This document shows positions 8,301 to 22,386 of a stretch of DNA of 64,000 nucleotides, piece after piece. Source of the DNA: a virus. Numbering within the stretch: position 1 is the first letter of the stretch; every line of letters starts with the position of its first letter. Below the pieces are notes generated by a model that worked only from the letters and a program-made list of their open reading frames with translations, had not been told where the DNA came from and made no database searches. The position numbers and the translations under genes are program-made. The stretch spans positions 1 to 64,000 of IMG/VR virus record IMGVR_UViG_3300046694_000296. One strand, given 5' to 3'.

Positions 8301-9854
8301 AAGGGCAAGCTTGCGCCGCTCGCCGAGCAGTATCAGGAAAGCATCACCAAGCTGATGAACGGCGACGTCACGACGCCCGACTCGGACTCGAACAACGGAC
8401 GCGGCGCAATCAAGTTCCTCGAAAAGCTCGCCACCAAGTCGACCGAAGCGGCCAAGGAGATCGCGCCGATCGTCGACTACATGAAGCGGGTCCAGCTCGC
8501 GGCCGACCAAATCGACCTCGTGAACTTCACGCGCGACATCGTGAAGAAGGACCAGGAGACGCAGGCGGCGCTCATCGAGAACGCGCGGGACCGCCTCAAC
8601 GCGCAGATCGCGCTTGAGAACGACGCGTGGGAGAAGGCGGCCAAGGCGCGGCTCGACAAGGTGAAGGCCGACGGCAAAGACCCTTCGCAGGAAGAGGGGC
8701 TGATCGCCGCCGCGCGTGTCACGCGCGACCTGGACAACATGAGGAAGCTGCGCACGCCGATGCAGCAGCTTGCGATCGACTGGCAGGACACGACCGAACA
8801 GATGCGCAAGAAGACGACCTCGTGGTCCGAGTCCACGATCGACGCCTTCGTGAACGTCGCCAAGACCGGCAAGCTCAACTTCGGCAACCTGCTCGAAACC
8901 ATCGGCACCGACATTCTGCGCATTGGCCTGCAGAAGTCGATGGGCGGCGGCCTGCAGCAGCTTTTCGACGGCCTCACCAATAAGGTGACGGGCGCGTTCG
9001 GGGGCAACGGCAAGAGCGATGCGGCGTCTGCCGCCGGCGAGGGTGTCGCGGGCGCGCTGCCGGCGTTTATTAAGGGTCCGCTCGAAAAGGTGGGTGACCT
9101 CTTCACGTCGCTCTTTGGCTCGGGTGAGAAATACAGCACGACGCTCGAAGACAACGTGAAGAACCTGATCGTCGGCCAGACGACTCAGACGAGCACGCAG
9201 AACTCTCTGGTCACGCTCGGCCAGGCGGCGCAATACGTCGCGGCCGCGCTCGCCTCGATCCAGGCGACCTCGGGCGGTGGCGGCGGTGGTATCGGCGGGG
9301 CGCTCGGCTCGATCGCGGGCGCGCTCGCGTCCGCCTACTTCGGCGGCTCGGCCACGGCCACCGACGGCATGCTCGCGCAGACCGCCTCGATGCAGTCCTC
9401 GAGCACACTCATGGGCGTGCAGGGCGGCACCAACACGCTCGGCAACTGGAACTACACCGGCGGCCAGATGAGCAACCAGTATGCATTCGCGGACGGCGGG
9501 ATCATGACCCAGCTGGGACCGCTCGCGCTGCGCAAGTATGCCAACGGCGGCATCGCCAACAGCCCGCAGGTCGCGGTCTATGGCGAAGGCAGCATGAACG
9601 AGGCGTTCGTGCCGCTGCCCGATGGCCGCAGCATTCCCGTGACGATTACCGGCGGCCAACAGCAGCAGAGCGGCGCGGCCGCAGGCGCCGGCGGCGTGAC
9701 GGTCAACGTCATCAACCAGACCGGCCAGTCGGTGTCGGCGCAGCAGCAGGGCCAGCCCCGCTTTGACGGCAAGTCGATGATCCTCGACGTCGTGCTGACC
9801 GCCGCCAGCCAGCCGGGCTCCTTCCGCGACGGACTCAAAGGCGCACTTCGATGA
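5370..9854 (+). CDS. Tape measure protein
   Basis: 1494 residues, the second-longest protein of the window, directly after the chaperone pair. The N-terminal 300 residues carry the tape-measure domain (for example residues around 105-215 with FKTVGIDPTKGSLEALVNQVAKYGG and LSQAIPNAAQAMATGMGMS). Residues about 340-590 and 640-900 are long Ala/Glu/Gln helices with coiled-coil character. A hydrophobic segment near residue 610-625 (WITVVSAAIIAGIALW) may act in membrane passage during DNA ejection. The end is Gly/Gln rich. Its length sets tail length; by rule of thumb this predicts a tail longer than 200 nm. Confidence 0.9.
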   Translation: MASNLENIGYNLILDDSGFRVTAQSTAAQLKALEAQFATTGQGVKAIEAKINSAGVAFHQWVTTIGAVKFALMDIDSVFLSLPRSIMDTAGELEKLTTVLKGLSTAATDAGRNADAALGKQFILNLEQNAPFKLGALTDAFVKFKTVGIDPTKGSLEALVNQVAKYGGGSEQLKSASLAIQQMAGKGTVSLQELRLQLSQAIPNAAQAMATGMGMSMAALTKAISTGSVQSAGAINKMLAVFQNDSMGAAAQQMRTWQGEIEKLNVRWELFKNDVAEAGMFDAAKAELEELMKLFGTPQAKAWATDLSASFTTLIGLFHSGREALTEYLPQLVTLGKVLLAVFGTNMVGNFLAGMRNALVGMNASWREYAANAIIAQDAVAAKQLTVTEQILAADAQRRASIAQESEIRQEALAKEIGDNQKLIAANAERYAAADAARHEEYAKEVANNEAVLAQKIALFEELQAREVAATQFVVAEQYKRAQMGMASNAATAAEYAAQDAYTAKLEQRLASMRAEIALLEQETVAILTRNNALKQAIALETEAIVATNGLTAATSAENAALVAKNAALATAITAEQAAVANMAEMTRGAAMLESGIMKLKFAFNAMGGWITVVSAAIIAGIALWEKYRDTAAQAARAAVSAATLNKAMQQNKVTQGQIDDADSGIKNKKAEIGNIDTQISMRKSGLDEQGNWVGRVGDDDPEIKALKAKRQALQGEVNSLSDVRKQAQSSLDKANSVLESHAYAQGLQEKSDEELRTLSAARAKRIADIQDDFKDRLKTVKVGSDQEKAILQQQADQLKAVEVDITAQRVATLTQRRDAINDQIKKGFVGKDAQAQMAAAATEQKRLNDEISQAQSSIDALNAPNQIGTKGKKTGSAKPPTDLFAKKNADIRSQLEQAKAQLAQIVSGASEYDQIRTQAEAKIRALWENGELDTKGHGKDAKNTRPDFNGSKVQGLIDDETMLQITENAKQQMESLKGKLAPLAEQYQESITKLMNGDVTTPDSDSNNGRGAIKFLEKLATKSTEAAKEIAPIVDYMKRVQLAADQIDLVNFTRDIVKKDQETQAALIENARDRLNAQIALENDAWEKAAKARLDKVKADGKDPSQEEGLIAAARVTRDLDNMRKLRTPMQQLAIDWQDTTEQMRKKTTSWSESTIDAFVNVAKTGKLNFGNLLETIGTDILRIGLQKSMGGGLQQLFDGLTNKVTGAFGGNGKSDAASAAGEGVAGALPAFIKGPLEKVGDLFTSLFGSGEKYSTTLEDNVKNLIVGQTTQTSTQNSLVTLGQAAQYVAAALASIQATSGGGGGGIGGALGSIAGALASAYFGGSATATDGMLAQTASMQSSSTLMGVQGGTNTLGNWNYTGGQMSNQYAFADGGIMTQLGPLALRKYANGGIANSPQVAVYGEGSMNEAFVPLPDGRSIPVTITGGQQQQSGAAAGAGGVTVNVINQTGQSVSAQQQGQPRFDGKSMILDVVLTAASQPGSFRDGLKGALR

Positions 9855-10216
9855 GCTACACGACACTTCCGCACAACGACCTGCTGGACTCGAGCAAATT
9901 CCAGCAGGAGAAAGAGAACCCCGCGATGGCCTCCAAGATGGACGGAGGCTACGTGGTCACGCGCCCGAAGCACACGCGAAAACCCCGGCGCACGTTCACC
10001 TGCGGCTTCACCGACTTCACCGACGCGCAGCGCGCCGACATCGACGCGCACTTCGACGCGATGCACGGCGGCAGCGCGATCTTCTACTTCGTCCACCCGG
10101 TGAGCAAGGAGACGGTCTACGTGCGCTTCTCGACCGACTCCACGCTGCAGTGGTCGTATTCCGGCTCCGGGCGCATGCCGCTCTGGAGCGTCACTTTCAA
10201 ACTCGAAGAGGCGTAA
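9851..10216 (+). CDS. Minor tail protein, lambda gpM-like
   Basis: 121 residues, ATGA overlap with the tape measure stop. Recognised from the order tape measure - M - L - K and from features of the family: a central RRTFTCGFTDFT strand, an alpha segment AQRADIDAHFDAMHGG and the closing MPLWSVTFKLEEA strand. gpM-like proteins join the distal tail tip to the tube. Confidence 0.75.
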   Translation: MSYTTLPHNDLLDSSKFQQEKENPAMASKMDGGYVVTRPKHTRKPRRTFTCGFTDFTDAQRADIDAHFDAMHGGSAIFYFVHPVSKETVYVRFSTDSTLQWSYSGSGRMPLWSVTFKLEEA

Positions 10217-10852
10217 ATGCCAAACCTGATTTCCGTTGCGAGCATCATCGAGAAGAACAAGATCGGCTCGGACGTCCCGTATCTCGCCTTCATCGACGTA
10301 GGCGTGATCGACCCGACCACGGGCGACGTGTCCGAGACGCTCTACTACGTGAACAACACCGAGGCGGTGGTCCGGCAGGGCATCACGTATTCGCCCATGC
10401 AGTTCTCGCTGGAGCTCAAGACACAAGCGGGCGCCGCGCCCCAGATCACCGTGTCGCTCATCGACTACACGCGCGCGGTGATCGAGAAGATGAACAACTA
10501 CGGCGGCGGCACCGACTTCCCGGTGACAATTCGCGTGTGCCAAACGGGTGGGCTGAACGACACGCCCGATGTCGAGGAGCACTTCGTCATCACGCAAGGC
10601 GCGGTGGACAACTACGTCGTCACCTGGACGCTTGGCGCCGAGAACGCGCTCACCAAGCAGTTCCCGCGCCGGCTGCAACGGCGGGACTTCTGCCAGTGGG
10701 TTTACAAGGACGGGCGCACCTGTCGCTACAACGGCTCGCTTGCATCCTGTGACCGCACGCTTGCCGGACCACTCGGCTGCCGCGCGCACAACAACGTAAT
10801 CAACTTCGGCGGCTCGCCGAATCTGGTTTCAAGCAACCTCGTTGTCGCGTAA
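10217..10852 (+). CDS. Minor tail protein, lambda gpL-like, likely iron-sulfur
   Basis: 211 residues, starting on the base after the previous stop. The C-terminal third has the gpL pattern of cysteines: FCQWVY, RTCRY, ASCDRT and PLGCRAHNN, four cysteines spaced as expected for the [4Fe-4S] ligands known in lambda gpL. The N-terminal domain is beta-rich (tail tip hub contact). The end overlaps the start region of the K-like gene. Confidence 0.8.
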   Translation: MPNLISVASIIEKNKIGSDVPYLAFIDVGVIDPTTGDVSETLYYVNNTEAVVRQGITYSPMQFSLELKTQAGAAPQITVSLIDYTRAVIEKMNNYGGGTDFPVTIRVCQTGGLNDTPDVEEHFVITQGAVDNYVVTWTLGAENALTKQFPRRLQRRDFCQWVYKDGRTCRYNGSLASCDRTLAGPLGCRAHNNVINFGGSPNLVSSNLVVA

Positions 10853-10853
10853 A

Positions 10854-11246
10854 ATGGATAAGTCACCCATTACATATGTTGACCTGATCGGGACACCCTT
10901 TCGGCGCGGCGCGCGCGGGCCAGACGAGTTCGATTGCTACGGCCTCGTCAAGTTTCTGATCGAGCGCGCCACGGGCCGCGAAGTGCCGGATTACCAGAGC
11001 CCGACGGACAGCGGCGCGACGCACGCGCTAATGATTACCTCGCGCGAGTTCTGGCACCGGCTGCCCGGCCAGCAGGTCGGCTCGATGGTGTTCTTCCGGA
11101 TCGGCCGTGAGGTCTGTCATGTCGGATATGTAATAAGTAACGGGTTATTCATTCACGCGTGGGAGCCATCGGGCGGCGTAACGATCGAGCGGCTCTCGGA
11201 GTGGGAAAAACGGATCGACGGGTTCTATGAATACATCGAAGGCTAA
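10854..11246 (+). CDS. NlpC/P60 tail-tip peptidase, gpK-like
   Basis: About 130 residues from ATG 10854 (a TTG at 10842 is the longer alternative). The NlpC/P60 catalytic Cys is C28 in DEFDCYGLV and the His is H89 in CHVGYV. Lambda gpK-type proteins assist assembly of the tail tip and may cut peptidoglycan cross-links. The lambda JAMM/Mov34 metalloprotease half found in longer gpK proteins is absent here. The start codon region carries palindrome copy 4. Confidence 0.8.
   Translation: MDKSPITYVDLIGTPFRRGARGPDEFDCYGLVKFLIERATGREVPDYQSPTDSGATHALMITSREFWHRLPGQQVGSMVFFRIGREVCHVGYVISNGLFIHAWEPSGGVTIERLSEWEKRIDGFYEYIEG
10859..10876 (+). promoter_or_regulatory. Dispersed palindrome, copy 4 (inside start of gpK-like gene)
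   Basis: TAAGTCACCCATTACATA overlaps codons 2-8 of the K-like gene. Two mismatches in the right half; may be decayed or a weak site. Confidence 0.4.
11134..11151 (+). promoter_or_regulatory. Dispersed palindrome, copy 5 (intragenic)
   Basis: TAAGTAACGGGTTATTCA lies within the K-like gene, about 75 bases before the J-like start. Only partial in the right half; it could be chance. Confidence 0.3.
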
Positions 11247-14200
11247 GGCGGCACCGCAATTCATCAAGGTTCGACGGATCACCAACCCGTTCGAGCCGAT
11301 GCGCGACGTGCGCGAAGAGCAATGGAAGTGGCGCAAGACCTACACGCTTGATCGCTACCTGCCGCTGGTCGAGGCAGCCGACTGCGTGGTGTCGCTCAAC
11401 GGCCGCGCGATCGAGCGCGAGAAGTTCGCCAAGACTCGCCTGCAGCCGAACGATTTCATTGTGATCTGCCCGGTGCCGCGCGGCGGTGGCGGCAAGGGCA
11501 TCTTCCGTATCGTCGGGATGATCGCCATCGCGGTCGCCTCGGTCTACACGGGCGGGCTCGCCGCGATGGCCTATACCGGGGCGGCAACAGTGGGCGCCGC
11601 GACCGCGACGATGGGCGGGATGATGGCGATGGCCGCGGCCTCGGCTGCCGTGACGATCGCAGGCTCGATGCTGCTCAATGCGATCCTGCCGCCGGCGGTG
11701 CCTACTGTCTCGACCGGCAGCGGCCTGGCCGCGAGCTCGACCTATGGTGTCGATGGCGCGAAGAACACTGCCGACGAGATGCTGCCGAACCCGGTGGTCT
11801 ACGGCAACTTCCGCATGGCCGGCAACGTGATCGGCGTGCATACCGAGGCTGCCGGCAACAGCCAGATCCTCTACATGCTCATTAATGCCGGGGAGGGGCC
11901 GATTGCGTCCATCTCCGACATCAAGATCAACGACCGCGCCCTCTCCGAATACACGGAAGTTTCGGTGCAAACGCGCCTGGGCGACGCGCAGCAAACGCCG
12001 ATCGACTGGTTCAGCTCTGTCATCACGCCCTATTCGAAGCAGTTGAAGCTCCCGGCCGACGGCACCTACCTCAATTTCACGACGCAGGGCAACGTCGAGG
12101 CGGTGCGCCTCGACTTCAACTTCCCCTCGGGCCTCTTCTCGGTCAACACGAAGAACGGCGACATCCAGAACAACTCGGTGGCGCTCGAAGCCGACTACCG
12201 GGTGGCGGGAAGCAACTCTGCGTGGACGCCATTCTCGGCATCGGCCCCGCGCTACGTCACCGCGCGCGTGCAGCCGATCACGAATGTCGGCGTGGGTAAC
12301 GTGCCCGGCGCGCTCTACGATGGGATGACCTACCAGTTCGACGGCACGCAGGTCATCACGGACCTCAACATCACGACCAACGACGGCCAGGTGCTCGACA
12401 CCGTGCGCGCCGCGGTGATGGCGAAATTCGGCAGCTACGTGGGCCAGCAAGTGAGCGAGTGGCCGGTCGCACAGGCGGGCGCGGTGAGCATGACCGTGAG
12501 CATCCCGGCCGGCACCGCCGCGCTTGTCGTGACCGAAGCGCTGCGCTCGACTGCGCGGCGCACCTATCTCTCGCCGCAGCTGCAATCGGGCAAGTATGAA
12601 GTGCGCGTGCGGCGCAATCCGAACTACGTCGACTACTCGTCCAACTCGAGCGGCAAGAAGATTACGACCGACACGAGCACGACCGCCTCGTCGGACTGCT
12701 ACCTCGGCGACCTGAACGAGGTCGTCTACGAAGGCGTCGGCTACAACCACACGGCGCTGCTCGCGATCCGCGTGAAGATGGACGACCAGATCAGCGGCGT
12801 GCCGACGGTCACCTTCAAGCACGGCGGGCGGGTCATTCCGACCTACACGCGCACCAACGGCGCGGTAAGCCAGATCAACCAGGCGAGCAACAATCCGGCA
12901 TGGGTGTTGTGGGATGCCCTCACGCACTGGCGCTACGGCGGGGGCATCGACCCTAGCCGCCTGGACCGCTCGGCCTTCTTCGATCTGGCCGAACACTGCA
13001 CGGCGAACAGCTTCACCTTCGACGGCGTGTTCGATACGAACATGAACATGTGGGACGCGTGCCAATACATCGCGCGCGCGGGCCACGCCCAGCTCGTGCC
13101 GGTCGGCACGCGCTACTCGGTCATCATCGAGCGCGCGTCGAACCCCGTGATGATGTTCGGCATGGGCAACATCGTCGAGGGCACGTTCAAGCAAAGCTGG
13201 ATGAGCCGCACCGACCGCGCGACTGAGGTAGACGTCACCTTTTTCGACCAGGACGACGACTACAAGCAAAAGACCGTAAAGGTTGCCGACGCGTCCGCCG
13301 CGCTCGAAGGCCGCCCGCAGAACGCCGCGGCAATCACCGCCTACGGCGTGGTCGACATTCAGCGTGCATACAAAGAGGGCGCGCTCCAGCTCAACATCAA
13401 CCGCTACCTCACGCAGACCTGTGAATGGCAGTCGCCGATCGAATCGATCGCGTGCGCGGCGGGCGATGTGGTGCTCGTGCAGCACGATCAGCCCGCATGG
13501 GCCGAGTCGGGACGTCTCGCGCCGGGCAGCACCTCCACCGTCATCAAGCTCGACAAGACGGTCACGATGGCCGCCGGCAAGAGCTACAAGCTCCTCATGC
13601 TCGCCAACACTGCCGTGCGCGGCACAGGCAGCGTGCGCTCGATTGGCGATCAGTTCATCGGCGTGCTGGGCACGCCCACGAACTACCGCGTGCGCCGCAT
13701 CCGCAATTCGGCAGGCGTCGAAACGGGCGTGACCGCGGTTGTCTCCGATGGCGTCTATGTCGAATCGACCGCGGGCTTTGCCGTGGGGCAGGGCGTCACC
13801 TTCTACGACACGGACGTGATCGAGGATCACGATGTGATTCTGCGCACGGGCGACACCGACACGGTGACGCTTTCGAGCGGCCTGTCGTTTGTGCCGGACG
13901 CATTCACGAACTACATGTTCGGCGAGACGACGAAGGTCAAGAAGCCCTTCCGCATCACCGAAATCTCGCTTGGGTCGAGCGATATGCACCGCGCGATCAA
14001 GGCGCTCGAGTATATCGAGGCGGTCTATGACCTGTCGTCATACGACGAAGTGGCAACGGGCCTCACGCCGCCGGCGCTCGACCCCTCGCAGGCGGCGATC
14101 GGCGTCGTGCAAAGCCTGACCGCGTATGAGGAAACCTACGTGCAGGGCGCGCAGATCCTCTCGCAGGTGCGCACGACGTGGGCGCAGCCGGTCGCTGGCA

Positions 14201-16812
14201 ACTACGCGGGCGCGAAGGTCTTCGTGCAGAAGAATGGCGGGGCATTCAACCTCGCGGGCACGGTCCGGGCCGACACGAGCTTCATCGTGCCGGGCGTGCA
14301 AAAGGGCGACCAGCTGACCATCAAGGCGCAGGCGTTCGACATCTGGGGCAAGGACTCGTCTTACGACCAGTCGCCGATGGTGAGCTACACGGTGATCGGC
14401 ACGGTGACGGCGCTTTCGACCGCCGTCGTCTCGGGCGCCGATTACCTCTGGGCCGGGCGCGACTGCAAGCTCTTCTGGCGCTACAACTCGGTGACAGCCT
14501 CGTTCGAATTCGGCAGCGAGCCGAATGGCGCCGATTCGGGCGCGCGCGACCCGCACTTTCTCGACTACGAGATCCGCGTCTATGAGAAGCCCAACTACGG
14601 CACGAAGAACCAGAAGCTCCTGCGCACCGAGCACACGACGGACAACTCGTATATCTACACCTACGAGAAGAACTTCGCCGACGGCCTGCACCGGGAACTT
14701 GTGTTCGAGATCGCCGTGCGCGACCAGTTCGGCAACATCGGCAAGGCAGCCGTGCTCGACTGCTACAACCCGCCGCCGACCGTGCTGACGGCGTCCACCA
14801 GCGCGAATTTCGAGAGCATCACGCTCAGCTTCACGCACAGCGACGACACGGACTACGCCGGCGCGCGCATCATGCTGCGCTGGTCAGGCGACGTCGGCGC
14901 GCCGACTACGCCCGCCTACGACGGCCCGGACACGACCGTGCTGCTCTCGGGCCTGATGTTCAACGCGGACTACTACCTCACGATCATCCCGTATGACGCA
15001 TTCGGGCTGGACAAGACGATTCCGTCCAACGAGATCCACGTCCACACGCCGTTTCTGGACGTAGAGGCGATCGCCGAGGGCGTTCTCAAGGACAGCCAGC
15101 TCATCCCGGCGCTGAAAACGCGCATCGATCTGGTGGACGCGCCCGAGTCGATCATCGGCTCGGTCAACCAGCGTCTCGCGGACGCCAAGTCGAAGCTCTC
15201 GGGCGACCTGACGGCTGCGATCTCGCAGGAACAGCAGCTCCGCCAGGGCGCGGACAACAGCATGGCCGCGCAGATCACGACGCTCGTGTCGGCAAGCAAC
15301 GCCAATACCGCGGCGATCATCTCTGAGCAGACCGTCCGCACGACCGCCGACGCCGCGCTCTCGACGCGAATTGACACGCTCGCGGCGAACACCGGCAGCA
15401 ACACGGCGGCAGTGCAGGCCGAGGCTACTGCGCGCACGAACGCCGACGCCGCGCTCGCGACGCAAATCAACACGGTCGCGGCCGCCTACGGGGTGGATGC
15501 GACGAACCTGTGCGCGAACCCGGTCGCAGCAGGCGGGCTAAACACCGGCTGGAGCTCGGTGACGGCCCTCGCGGGCACCGCCGGCGACGTGCCGCTTGGG
15601 GCGCCTGCCGCCTACGTGTTTCGCTCGAACATTCGAGACAACCCCTACTCGACACGCACGGTCAACGTCTCGGGCGGCCAGTCGCACTATCTGGAGATGC
15701 GCGCGGCGACCCCTGTGGCAGCCGTCAACATCTCGCTCGGGCTGAAGTGCTCGGGCGCCGGCAAGTCCGATACGTGGGTGTGGGCCGGGTCGCTCGCGGC
15801 GACTTCGACCTGGACGCGCCTCGCAGGCAACGTGACGATCCCCGATGGCTACACAAGCGCGCAGCTTTACGTGCTGATCGACTTCGGCGCGGGCGTGAAC
15901 AACGACAAGAACCGCTGGTATTTCACGGACGTCGAGTGGCGGCCTGCCTCGCAAGTTCAGCCGGCGATGGCGGCGATCAGCGTCGAGCAGACCGCGCGCG
16001 CGAGTGCCGACGGGGCGCTTTCCACCCGCATCGATAGCGTGAACGCCTCGCTTGGCACGACCAACGCGAACGTGCAGACGGAAATCAACGCGCGCGTGTC
16101 GGGCGACAGTGCGAACGCGAGTTCCATCACGCAGATCAACTCGACGCTCGGCGGCCACACGGCCTCGATCAGCACGCAGCAGAGCTCGATCAACGGCCTG
16201 AACGCACAATATTCCGTCAAGATCGACAACAACGGCTTGGTGACGGGCTTTGGCCTCGCGAGCTACCCGATCAACGGCGGCATCGTGTCGGAGTTCGCCG
16301 TCCACGCGCAGCGCTTCTCGGTGTGGATTCCGGGTTACCCCGGCATTCAGCCGTTCACGATCGGCGTGGTCTACGGGCAGCCGCGCGTCATCATCAGCAA
16401 CGCGCTGATCGGCGACGCCTCGATCGACAACGCCAAGATCGGCGACGCGCAGATCAACGGCGCGAAGATCGCTTACGCGGCGATCAACACCGCACACATC
16501 GGCGAGGCACAGATCGATACGCTGCGCATCGGCCAGAACGCCGTCACGACCGGCGTGTTCGCGCAAGGCGGCTCGAACCTCCAGGTGAGCTACTACTCGT
16601 CGGGCGGCTCCTGCACGATTCACTTCTCGGCGCCATTTTCGGCGGTCACCCTGTCTATCGACGGTGCGCAGCGCGCCAACTATGACACGGGCGGCGTCTC
16701 GGGCTACTACGCCGCCTATGTCGCGGGGTTCTACGTGGTTACGCTCGCGCCGGGCTGGCACACGATCAAGACCTCGGGCAACCAACTCGCTATTTTTGAG
16801 GCAAAACGATGA
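11227..16812 (+). CDS. Central tail-tip / host-specificity protein (gpI-gpJ fusion)
   Basis: 1861 residues, beginning inside the K-like gene. Residues 1-90 resemble lambda gpI: a ubiquitin-like segment (VVSLNGRAIEREKFAKTRL, then PNDFIVICPVPRGGGGKG). Residues 95-160 are a Gly/Ala-rich hydrophobic stretch. From about residue 170 the protein is a gpJ-type baseplate hub with fibronectin-like beta repeats (around 960-1290). After a coiled-coil linker (about 1290-1420) there is a lectin-like domain (about 1425-1575), then repeats of IGDA-type turns and a beta-rich tip. It should form the tail spike trimer contacting the receptor. In lambda, I and J are separate genes; here they are one polypeptide. 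Confidence 0.85.
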   Translation: MNTSKAKAAPQFIKVRRITNPFEPMRDVREEQWKWRKTYTLDRYLPLVEAADCVVSLNGRAIEREKFAKTRLQPNDFIVICPVPRGGGGKGIFRIVGMIAIAVASVYTGGLAAMAYTGAATVGAATATMGGMMAMAAASAAVTIAGSMLLNAILPPAVPTVSTGSGLAASSTYGVDGAKNTADEMLPNPVVYGNFRMAGNVIGVHTEAAGNSQILYMLINAGEGPIASISDIKINDRALSEYTEVSVQTRLGDAQQTPIDWFSSVITPYSKQLKLPADGTYLNFTTQGNVEAVRLDFNFPSGLFSVNTKNGDIQNNSVALEADYRVAGSNSAWTPFSASAPRYVTARVQPITNVGVGNVPGALYDGMTYQFDGTQVITDLNITTNDGQVLDTVRAAVMAKFGSYVGQQVSEWPVAQAGAVSMTVSIPAGTAALVVTEALRSTARRTYLSPQLQSGKYEVRVRRNPNYVDYSSNSSGKKITTDTSTTASSDCYLGDLNEVVYEGVGYNHTALLAIRVKMDDQISGVPTVTFKHGGRVIPTYTRTNGAVSQINQASNNPAWVLWDALTHWRYGGGIDPSRLDRSAFFDLAEHCTANSFTFDGVFDTNMNMWDACQYIARAGHAQLVPVGTRYSVIIERASNPVMMFGMGNIVEGTFKQSWMSRTDRATEVDVTFFDQDDDYKQKTVKVADASAALEGRPQNAAAITAYGVVDIQRAYKEGALQLNINRYLTQTCEWQSPIESIACAAGDVVLVQHDQPAWAESGRLAPGSTSTVIKLDKTVTMAAGKSYKLLMLANTAVRGTGSVRSIGDQFIGVLGTPTNYRVRRIRNSAGVETGVTAVVSDGVYVESTAGFAVGQGVTFYDTDVIEDHDVILRTGDTDTVTLSSGLSFVPDAFTNYMFGETTKVKKPFRITEISLGSSDMHRAIKALEYIEAVYDLSSYDEVATGLTPPALDPSQAAIGVVQSLTAYEETYVQGAQILSQVRTTWAQPVAGNYAGAKVFVQKNGGAFNLAGTVRADTSFIVPGVQKGDQLTIKAQAFDIWGKDSSYDQSPMVSYTVIGTVTALSTAVVSGADYLWAGRDCKLFWRYNSVTASFEFGSEPNGADSGARDPHFLDYEIRVYEKPNYGTKNQKLLRTEHTTDNSYIYTYEKNFADGLHRELVFEIAVRDQFGNIGKAAVLDCYNPPPTVLTASTSANFESITLSFTHSDDTDYAGARIMLRWSGDVGAPTTPAYDGPDTTVLLSGLMFNADYYLTIIPYDAFGLDKTIPSNEIHVHTPFLDVEAIAEGVLKDSQLIPALKTRIDLVDAPESIIGSVNQRLADAKSKLSGDLTAAISQEQQLRQGADNSMAAQITTLVSASNANTAAIISEQTVRTTADAALSTRIDTLAANTGSNTAAVQAEATARTNADAALATQINTVAAAYGVDATNLCANPVAAGGLNTGWSSVTALAGTAGDVPLGAPAAYVFRSNIRDNPYSTRTVNVSGGQSHYLEMRAATPVAAVNISLGLKCSGAGKSDTWVWAGSLAATSTWTRLAGNVTIPDGYTSAQLYVLIDFGAGVNNDKNRWYFTDVEWRPASQVQPAMAAISVEQTARASADGALSTRIDSVNASLGTTNANVQTEINARVSGDSANASSITQINSTLGGHTASISTQQSSINGLNAQYSVKIDNNGLVTGFGLASYPINGGIVSEFAVHAQRFSVWIPGYPGIQPFTIGVVYGQPRVIISNALIGDASIDNAKIGDAQINGAKIAYAAINTAHIGEAQIDTLRIGQNAVTTGVFAQGGSNLQVSYYSSGGSCTIHFSAPFSAVTLSIDGAQRANYDTGGVSGYYAAYVAGFYVVTLAPGWHTIKTSGNQLAIFEAKR

Positions 16813-17183
16813 ACGACATGACGCAAACCGCCTTTGTGATGGCGGACGCGACCGGCAAGATCACCCAGCGCATGAGCATGCCGCGCTGGATGGCTGAGCA
16901 CCAGGCGCCGCCGGAGGGCGGCTGTCTCGTATTCGAAGACGGCGACCTCGACGCTGACTACGTGAAGGAGGGCGCAGTCGTGCCGCGGCCCGCCAACTCC
17001 GCGACGCTCTCGGGCGCGACGCTCGAAAACCTGCCGGTGCCGTGCACGGTGACGGTCGAAGGGGTCGAGCACGCATGCGAGGAGAGCACCGCCGAGCTCT
17101 CGTTCAGTCACCCGGGAACCTACCCGGTCACCGTGTCGGCCTGGCCGATGCTCGACGCCACGTTTGAGGTGATCCAGCCATGA
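16809..17183 (+). CDS. Tail-fibre-region accessory protein, unknown
   Basis: 124 residues, ATGA overlap with the J-like stop. The N-terminal 55 residues resemble small assembly-type proteins with a proline segment (HQAPPEGG); the C-terminal 60 residues (PCTVTVEGVEHACEES, FSHPGTYPVTVSAWP) read like a bacterial Ig-like fold. Likely a tip or fibre accessory; function not recognised. Confidence 0.5.
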   Translation: MNDMTQTAFVMADATGKITQRMSMPRWMAEHQAPPEGGCLVFEDGDLDADYVKEGAVVPRPANSATLSGATLENLPVPCTVTVEGVEHACEESTAELSFSHPGTYPVTVSAWPMLDATFEVIQP

Positions 17184-17368
17184 AGATCCACACGAAGATC
17201 GATGTCGCGCCACGGCGCGCCGCCGACTACATGCCGATTGGCGAGCAGCTCGATGCGCTGATGAAGGGGTTCGCGGCGCTCCAGGAGGCGGGCATCGCGC
17301 TGCCGGCCGAGACGCTCGCATGGATCGAGCACTGCCAGTCCGTGAAAAACGCACACCCAAAGGCTTGA
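17180..17368 (+). CDS. Small tail-region protein, unknown
   Basis: 62 residues, again coupled by ATGA. Mostly one amphipathic helix pair (EQLDALMKGFAALQEAGI, ETLAWIEHCQSVKNAHP). Such short proteins between tip and fibre genes are common in phages with proline-rich accessory proteins, where they bind to tail tip assembly. No known motif. Confidence 0.5.
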   Translation: MKIHTKIDVAPRRAADYMPIGEQLDALMKGFAALQEAGIALPAETLAWIEHCQSVKNAHPKA

Positions 17369-17380
17369 TTAGATTGCCGG

Positions 17381-22375
<4,995 letters not shown>

Positions 22376-22386
22376 CAGGAGCAACG

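Noticed and set aside
5679-9866. Reverse-strand open frame of 1395 codons opposite the tape measure gene
   Set aside because: Arg/Leu/His-rich translation without motifs, a mirror of the high-GC third positions of the true gene on the + strand. The same applies to long reverse frames at 11149-13989, 18075-19961, 44087-45865 and 57615-59468.
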